Below are positions 59,172 to 64,000 of a DNA stretch of 64,000 nt, piece after piece. Each line of letters opens with the position of its first letter. Within the stretch, counting starts at the first letter, position 1. The position numbers and the translations under genes were made by a program. Under the pieces are notes generated by a model, which saw only the letters and a list, made by a program, of their open reading frames with translations, was not told the origin of the DNA and made no database searches. The stretch is from Mameliella sp. CS4 (lineage in GTDB: Bacteria > Pseudomonadota > Alphaproteobacteria > Rhodobacterales > Rhodobacteraceae). The DNA lies in NCBI RefSeq assembly GCF_019392335.1, contig NZ_JAHXRQ010000001.1, positions 434,001-498,000 of the forward strand. Direction: 5' to 3'.

Positions 59172-62100
59172 GGCGGGATGACGCGACAGAGGCACAGGTA
59201 CGTGCCGCCGAGCCGGGCCATTCCACCTGGCTGGCCGCCAACGCCGGGTCGGGCAAGACCCGCGTGCTGACCGACCGTGTGGCGCGGCTGTTGCTGGATG
59301 GGGTGGATCCGTCGCACATCCTCTGCCTGACCTATACCAAGGCCGCCGCCTCCGAGATGCAGAACCGCCTGTTCAAGCGGCTGGGCAGCTGGGCGATGCT
59401 GGACAAAGGCGCCCTGCGCGGCGAACTGCGCGACCTTGGCGTCGAAACGGAGCTGTCGGGCGATTTCCTGCGCGAGGCACGCACGCTGTTCGCCCGCGCC
59501 ATCGAGACGCCGGGCGGGCTGCGCATCCAGACCATCCACTCTTTCTGCGCGTCCCTGTTGCGGCGGTTCCCGCTGGAGGCCCGCGTCACCCCCCAGTTCC
59601 AGGAGATGGAGGATCGCGCCGCCGAGCTGTTGCGCGCCGAGGTGCTGGACCGGCTGGCCGAAGGGCCGGAGGCGCATCTGATCCGCGCCATCTCGCCCTA
59701 TGTCTCGGGCGATGACGTGGACAGCATCGCGGCGCAGGTCTGCCGCCACCGCGATGCCTTTGCCCCGCCAAAAGGGGCGGGCGAGATCCGCGCCGCCTAT
59801 GGTCTGCGCGAAACGGACGGTGAGGATACGCTGCTGGACCAGGTGTTCCTGGGGTCCGAGCTGGATCTTTTCGGGGCGCTGGTAGAGATCCTCGCCACGG
59901 GCGGCAAGACCGACCAGACGCTCTCGGGCCAGCTGGGGGCCGTCGAGGCGATGGACCGCACCGGGCTGGCGCAGGTGCAGGCGGCCTTGCTGACGCAGGC
60001 GGGCACCATCCGGAAGACGCTGGGCACCAAGGGCGTGCGCAAAGCGGCTGCCGATCTTTTCGAGTCGCTGGACCAATTGGCGGCGCGGGTCGAGGATGCG
60101 CTTGCGATGCAGCGCGCGCTGGCCGCCGCCGACCGCGACACGGCTTTGCACGGTTTCGCGGGCGCCTTCCTGCGCGACTACGACGCCGAAAAGCAGCGCC
60201 GCGGCTGGCTGGATTTCGACGATCTCATCACCCGCGCGCGCGACCTGCTCAGCGATCCCGGCGTGGCGGAATGGGTGCTGTACCGGCTGGATGGCGGCAT
60301 CGACCATATCCTTGTCGATGAGGCGCAGGACACATCCCCGGTGCAATGGCAGGTGATCGAACGGCTGGCGCAGGAATTCACCGCCGGTGAGGGCGCCCGG
60401 GCCGACGTCCGGCGCACGATCTTTGTCGTCGGGGACAAGAAACAGTCGATCTATTCCTTCCAGGGGGCCGATCCGTCGGAATTCGACCGGATGCGCGACG
60501 ATTTCGCGAACCGCCTGGCACGGACCGACGCGCCGCTGGTGCCTGCGAGCCTCGATTACAGTTTCCGCTCGGCAGAGCCGATCCTGCGGCTGGTCGACAA
60601 CACCTTTCGCGGTGCCGAGGCCTCGGGCTTTGTCGGGGATGGGCACCGCGCCTTCAAGGACGCCATGCCCGGTCGGGTCGACCTCTGGCCGCTGGTAGAG
60701 AAGGTCGGCGACGAAGAGGACGGCGCCTGGCATGAACCCGTCGATCGGCCCAGCGCCACGCATCACACCGTGCAACTGGCCCAGCGCATCGCGCATTTCA
60801 TCAAGCAGAGCATTGAAAGCGGCACCCCCCTGCCCGAGGAGGTCGGCCACACCGGCACCTACCGCGCGCGTCCCGTGCACGCGGGCGATTTCCTGATCCT
60901 CGTCCAGAAACGCGGGCGCCTGTTCAAGGAGATCATCCGCGCCTGCAAACAGCAGGACCTGCCCATCGCCGGGGCCGACGTGCTCAAGGTCATGGCGGAA
61001 CTTGCGGTCAAGGACATCATCGCCCTGCTCAGTTTCCTGGCCACGCCCGAGGACGACCTGTCGCTAGCCACCCTGCTGCGCTCACCTCTGTTTGGCCTGT
61101 CGGAACAGGCACTGTTCGACCTCGCCCACCGGCGGCAGAAGAAATACCTCTGGGAGGAACTGCGCGCCCGGCGCGACGATTTCCCCGAGGTGCTGCACGT
61201 GCTCGACGATCTGCGCGGGCAGACCGATTTCCTGCGTCCCTTTGACCTGATCGACCGTATCCTGACCCGCCACGAGGGCCGCCGCCTGCTGATCGGACGG
61301 CTGGGGCCAGAGGCCGAGGACGGGATCAACGCGCTGCTGCAGCAGGCGCTGGCCTATGAACAAAGCGCCGTGCCTTCGCTGACGGGGTTCCTGGAATGGG
61401 CGCGGTCGGACAACCTCAAGATCAAGCGCGCCCCGGACAGCGCGGGGGAGACGCTGCGGGTGATGACGGTGCATGGGTCCAAGGGGCTGGAGGCGCCCGT
61501 GGTCATCCTGCCCGACTGCGCCGAGCCTGACACCAAGCTGCGTGACGACCTGTTCGCCGACGAGCATGGCCCGATGTGGAAGGCGGCCTCCGACGCTTTG
61601 CCGCCGCGCCAGCAGGCAGTGATCGACGCGGCCAAGGAGAAGGCCGCGCAGGAAAAGGACCGCCTGCTGTACGTTGCCATGACCCGGGCCGAGAAATGGC
61701 TGATCGTCGCGGCCGCCGGCGACCTGGGGAAATCCGGCGAAGCCTGGTACGACAAGGTCGCGCGCGGGATGGAGGAGTCGGGGCCAGAGCGTTTCACGTT
61801 CGACTTTGGCGACCTGGGCAGCGGCGAAGGGCTGCGGCTGGGATTGTCGGACTGGGCGCACCTGCCGCTGGACATGGCCGAGAAACCCGCACCCGCGCCG
61901 GTGGACCTGCCCGCCGCGCTGCTGGCCCCCGCCCCCGATCCGGTGGCAGCGGCGAAATCCCTGTCGCCCTCTGACCTCGGCGGCGCCAAGGCGCTGCCCG
62001 GGGCCGCCGGCGATGCCGAGGACTTGGCCAAGGCGCGCGGCACCGCCTTGCACCACCTGCTGGAAAACCTCGCACCCCTGCCCACGGACCACCGCGCCGG

Positions 62101-62548
62101 GGCCGCTGACGCGCTCTGCACGCAGATGGAAAGTGACCCCGATCTGATCCTTGTCACACCCCTGCTGCCCGAGATCCGGGACGAGGCGCTGGCGGTGCTG
62201 GAGGCGCCCACGCTGGCGCAGGTCTTTGCCCCCGATGCGCTGGCCGAGGTGCCCGTCACTGCCGATCTGCCAGGGCTGGGGCGGATGCATGGCATCATCG
62301 ACCGGCTGCTGATCGCGCCCGACCGGATCACCGCTGTCGACTTCAAGTCCAACCGCACGGTGCCCGCCAGCGCCGAGCAGGTGCCAGAGGGGATCTTGCG
62401 CCAGATGGGAGCCTATGCCGCCGCGCTGGCACAGGTCTATCCCGGGCGGCATATCGACACTGCCCTGGTCTGGACCGCCAGCGCACACTATATGCCGCTG
62501 CCGCACGATCTTGTGACACAAGCACTCGGTCGGGCCGCCGCATCTTGA
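59168..62548 (+). CDS. addA: double-strand break repair helicase-nuclease AddA
   Basis: The 1126-residue UvrD-type helicase has Walker A ANAGSGKTRVL, DFDDLITRA, ILVDEAQDTSPVQW, VGDKKQSIYSFQGA, VMTVHGSKGLEAPVV and LLYVAMTRAEKWL. The C-terminal nuclease has GIIDRLLIAPDRITAVDFKSNR. Together with AddB it forms the complete alphaproteobacterial end-processing complex. The 59168 start overlaps the addB stop. Confidence 0.96.
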   Translation: MRRDDATEAQVRAAEPGHSTWLAANAGSGKTRVLTDRVARLLLDGVDPSHILCLTYTKAAASEMQNRLFKRLGSWAMLDKGALRGELRDLGVETELSGDFLREARTLFARAIETPGGLRIQTIHSFCASLLRRFPLEARVTPQFQEMEDRAAELLRAEVLDRLAEGPEAHLIRAISPYVSGDDVDSIAAQVCRHRDAFAPPKGAGEIRAAYGLRETDGEDTLLDQVFLGSELDLFGALVEILATGGKTDQTLSGQLGAVEAMDRTGLAQVQAALLTQAGTIRKTLGTKGVRKAAADLFESLDQLAARVEDALAMQRALAAADRDTALHGFAGAFLRDYDAEKQRRGWLDFDDLITRARDLLSDPGVAEWVLYRLDGGIDHILVDEAQDTSPVQWQVIERLAQEFTAGEGARADVRRTIFVVGDKKQSIYSFQGADPSEFDRMRDDFANRLARTDAPLVPASLDYSFRSAEPILRLVDNTFRGAEASGFVGDGHRAFKDAMPGRVDLWPLVEKVGDEEDGAWHEPVDRPSATHHTVQLAQRIAHFIKQSIESGTPLPEEVGHTGTYRARPVHAGDFLILVQKRGRLFKEIIRACKQQDLPIAGADVLKVMAELAVKDIIALLSFLATPEDDLSLATLLRSPLFGLSEQALFDLAHRRQKKYLWEELRARRDDFPEVLHVLDDLRGQTDFLRPFDLIDRILTRHEGRRLLIGRLGPEAEDGINALLQQALAYEQSAVPSLTGFLEWARSDNLKIKRAPDSAGETLRVMTVHGSKGLEAPVVILPDCAEPDTKLRDDLFADEHGPMWKAASDALPPRQQAVIDAAKEKAAQEKDRLLYVAMTRAEKWLIVAAAGDLGKSGEAWYDKVARGMEESGPERFTFDFGDLGSGEGLRLGLSDWAHLPLDMAEKPAPAPVDLPAALLAPAPDPVAAAKSLSPSDLGGAKALPGAAGDAEDLAKARGTALHHLLENLAPLPTDHRAGAADALCTQMESDPDLILVTPLLPEIRDEALAVLEAPTLAQVFAPDALAEVPVTADLPGLGRMHGIIDRLLIAPDRITAVDFKSNRTVPASAEQVPEGILRQMGAYAAALAQVYPGRHIDTALVWTASAHYMPLPHDLVTQALGRAAAS

Positions 62549-62617
62549 CGCGCTGGCGACCCCTCCATAACTTCCCACACCTGAAAAGGCTGCCTCAAAC
62601 CCTTAGGAGATTCCCCA

Positions 62618-62938
62618 ATGGCCACCGTCGCCGTCACCGATGACACCTTCGACGCCGAAGTGAAGAATTCCGACATCCCCGTCGTCGTCGATTTCTGGGC
62701 CGAGTGGTGCGGCCCCTGCAAACAGATCGGCCCCGCCCTCGAAGAGCTGGCGACCGAGATGGAAGGCAAGGTCAAGATCGCCAAGGTCGACGTTGACCAG
62801 AACCCCAACACTGCCGCCGCGATGGGCGTGCGCGGCATCCCCGCGCTGTTTGTCTTCAAGGACGGTCAGGCGGTGTCGAACCTCGCCGGTGCCCGCCCCA
62901 AGGCGGCGCTGCAGAGCTGGATCGAAGACTCGATCTGA
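62618..62938 (+). CDS. trxA: thioredoxin
   Basis: The 106-residue protein has [16 protein letters not shown] (C31, C34) and [14 protein letters not shown] with the cis-proline. It is a general cytoplasmic dithiol reductant. AGGAGA precedes the ATG, and a UUCG-loop terminator follows. Confidence 0.97.
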   Translation: MATVAVTDDTFDAEVKNSDIPVVVDFWAEWCGPCKQIGPALEELATEMEGKVKIAKVDVDQNPNTAAAMGVRGIPALFVFKDGQAVSNLAGARPKAALQSWIEDSI

Positions 62939-62961
62939 GCCGCGTAACCATTTGACTTCGC

Positions 62962-62991
62962 AAGGGCGCCTTCGGGCGCCCTTGTCGTTTT
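62962..62991 (+). terminator. trxA terminator
   Basis: AAGGGCGCC and GGCGCCCTT form a perfect 9-bp stem with a TTCG tetraloop, followed by GTCGTTTT. Confidence 0.85.
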
Positions 62992-63009
62992 GCGCGGCAT
63001 GGCCCATAT
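62981..63009 (+). promoter_or_regulatory. possible RpoH (heat-shock) promoter of hslV
   Basis: CTTG at 62981 and CCCATAT at 63003, 18 bp apart, approximate the alphaproteobacterial heat-shock sigma consensus. It overlaps the terminator's right arm and lies 28 bases before hslV, a typical heat-shock gene. Confidence 0.4.
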
Positions 63010-63037
63010 CGGGCCACAACCGACAAGGAGCGTTTTC

Positions 63038-63589
63038 ATGTCCGACGAGTTTCCCGGCTGGCACGGCACCACGATCATCGGCGTCCGCAAAGGCGGGCAG
63101 GTTGTCATCGCGGGCGATGGCCAGGTCAGCCTTGGCCAGACCGTGATCAAGGGCAGTGCGCGCAAAGTGCGTCGTCTGTCGCCCGGTGGGCATGACGTGC
63201 TTTGCGGGTTCGCCGGGTCCACGGCGGATGCGTTCACACTGTTGGAACGGCTGGAAAAAAAGCTGGAATCTGCCCCGGGACAGCTGCAACGCGGCTGTGT
63301 CGAACTGGCCAAGGACTGGCGCACCGACAAGTACCTGCAGAAACTCGAGGCCATGCTGATCGTGACCGACGGCAAGGATCTTTACGTCATCACCGGCGCC
63401 GGGGACGTGCTGGAGCCGGAACATGACGTGGCGGCCATCGGTTCGGGCGGGAACTTTGCCCTGGCGGCGGCGCGCGCCATGATGGACACCGACAAGTCGG
63501 CAGAGGAGGTCGCCCGCACCGCGATGGCCATTGCCGCCGACATCTGTGTCTACACCAATGGCAACCTGACCGTGGAAACCCTGGGCTGA
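63038..63589 (+). CDS. hslV: ATP-dependent protease proteolytic subunit HslV
   Basis: The 183-residue proteasome-type peptidase forms HslUV with HslU. The catalytic threonine is in WHGTTIIGV (T11), after a ten-residue propeptide found in Rhodobacterales; E. coli HslV lacks this. The remaining family motifs are [23 protein letters not shown] and [18 protein letters not shown] 63038 has AAGGAG upstream. hslU is not in the window; the next gene is on the other strand. Confidence 0.95.
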   Translation: MSDEFPGWHGTTIIGVRKGGQVVIAGDGQVSLGQTVIKGSARKVRRLSPGGHDVLCGFAGSTADAFTLLERLEKKLESAPGQLQRGCVELAKDWRTDKYLQKLEAMLIVTDGKDLYVITGAGDVLEPEHDVAAIGSGGNFALAAARAMMDTDKSAEEVARTAMAIAADICVYTNGNLTVETLG

Positions 63590-63596
63590 ACCTGGT

Positions 63597-64000
63597 TCAG
63601 CCGCTGCGAATCCAGACGCCGTCGCGCCGGACATAGCTGACGGCGTCGCTTTCCAAAAATTCCGCGTCGTCCGCGGCCCAGCGTGCGATCCGCACGTCCG
63701 GCCCGTCGAGGTCGAGCAGGTTGAAGGTGTTGGGTTCGCCCCGCACGCGGCTGGACAGGCAAGTGCCCGCCTGCACGAAGAGCAGTTCGGGAAAGGCCCG
63801 CATCGGCGCGATCACCGTGTTGTGCAGATGTCCCGACAGGACGATCTGCGCACCACAGTCCGCAAACCCCCTCAGCCCTGCCTCGGCCCCCTGCATCAAC
63901 CGTTTCCGAACCCCGGCACCGTGTTGCAGCGGATGATGCAGCACCGCGACCCGCGTTCGGTCTCCTGCCGCGTTGAAACCCTCGCAGGCCCGTGTGATCC
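63597..64000 (-). CDS. metallophosphoesterase, N-terminus outside the window
   Basis: The frame is open to base 64000, so the start lies beyond the window; the GTG at 63944 is internal (RVAVLHHPLQHG is one continuous motif). The visible 134 residues contain the metal-binding HHP and GHLH motifs of calcineurin-like phosphoesterases, here of the cAMP/3',5'-cyclic or general phosphodiesterase type. The substrate is unknown. It converges on hslV with a gap of 7 bases. Confidence 0.85.
   Translation of the reverse strand, partial: ITRACEGFNAAGDRTRVAVLHHPLQHGAGVRKRLMQGAEAGLRGFADCGAQIVLSGHLHNTVIAPMRAFPELLFVQAGTCLSSRVRGEPNTFNLLDLDGPDVRIARWAADDAEFLESDAVSYVRRDGVWIRSG

Overview
This 64 kb, GC-rich and gene-dense window looks like chromosome from an alphaproteobacterium of the Rhodobacteraceae (Roseobacter/Paracoccus-like). 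The indications are a regB/senC/regA redox cluster, a divL-like/tsaE/amgK/murU/addB/addA/trxA string, two TTAA-N7-TTAA CtrA boxes, a GTTC-N7-GTTC LexA box ahead of imuB, and an HslV with a short N-terminal extension. The taxonomic call is inference from gene content; no database search was possible.

Layout. 1-9.0 kb: 3' part of an Mrr-type restriction endonuclease, an AEC transporter, two secreted proteins of unknown function, a NYN/LOTUS protein, a PQQ-type sugar dehydrogenase with a di-heme cytochrome c, a GNAT enzyme, a small ion channel and glutathione-dependent formaldehyde dehydrogenase. 9.0-18.9 kb: imuB without imuA or dnaE2 beside it, serB, a type II asparaginase, an IalB-like protein, rlmN, copA-cueR behind a 19-bp-spacer MerR promoter, and a GntR regulator. 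19.1-21.8 kb: a three-gene transport operon (ATPase, FtsX-type permease, His-rich PCu(A)C-like periplasmic protein) preceded by a Zur-like palindrome. 21.8-25.6 kb: 2-keto-3-deoxygalactonate catabolism (dgoK, dgoA) with an SDR, then arsR-acr3. 25.7 kb holds a decayed tRNA-like sequence.

25.8-35.2 kb is a complete quinohemoprotein amine dehydrogenase locus. qhpG diverges from qhpA-D-C-B-E-F, and the AraC-type qhpR follows. A perfect 19-bp inverted repeat lies between the divergent promoters. The gamma subunit keeps every residue known to be cross-linked in this family. The enzyme system itself is known; the operator is a new, testable prediction.

35.4-45.7 kb: tRNA-Thr(CGT), hemD with two downstream membrane-protein genes, tsaD-gpsA-yciI-EVE, and small conserved or unknown genes. 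45.9-52.5 kb: ahcY, HD and GNAT proteins, a LysR regulator and the regA/senC/regB redox-response locus. 52.5-62.9 kb: a PAS-only DivL-like protein behind two CtrA boxes, then tRNA t6A synthesis (tsaE), cell-wall sugar recycling (amgK, murU), double-strand break repair (addB, addA) and thioredoxin. The window ends with hslV and the C-terminal part of a metallophosphoesterase.

The most useful leads are the Zur-boxed ABC/His-rich operon, the qhp operator, the kinase-less DivL with paired CtrA boxes, and the TTTTGTAC repeat cluster between frmA and imuB.
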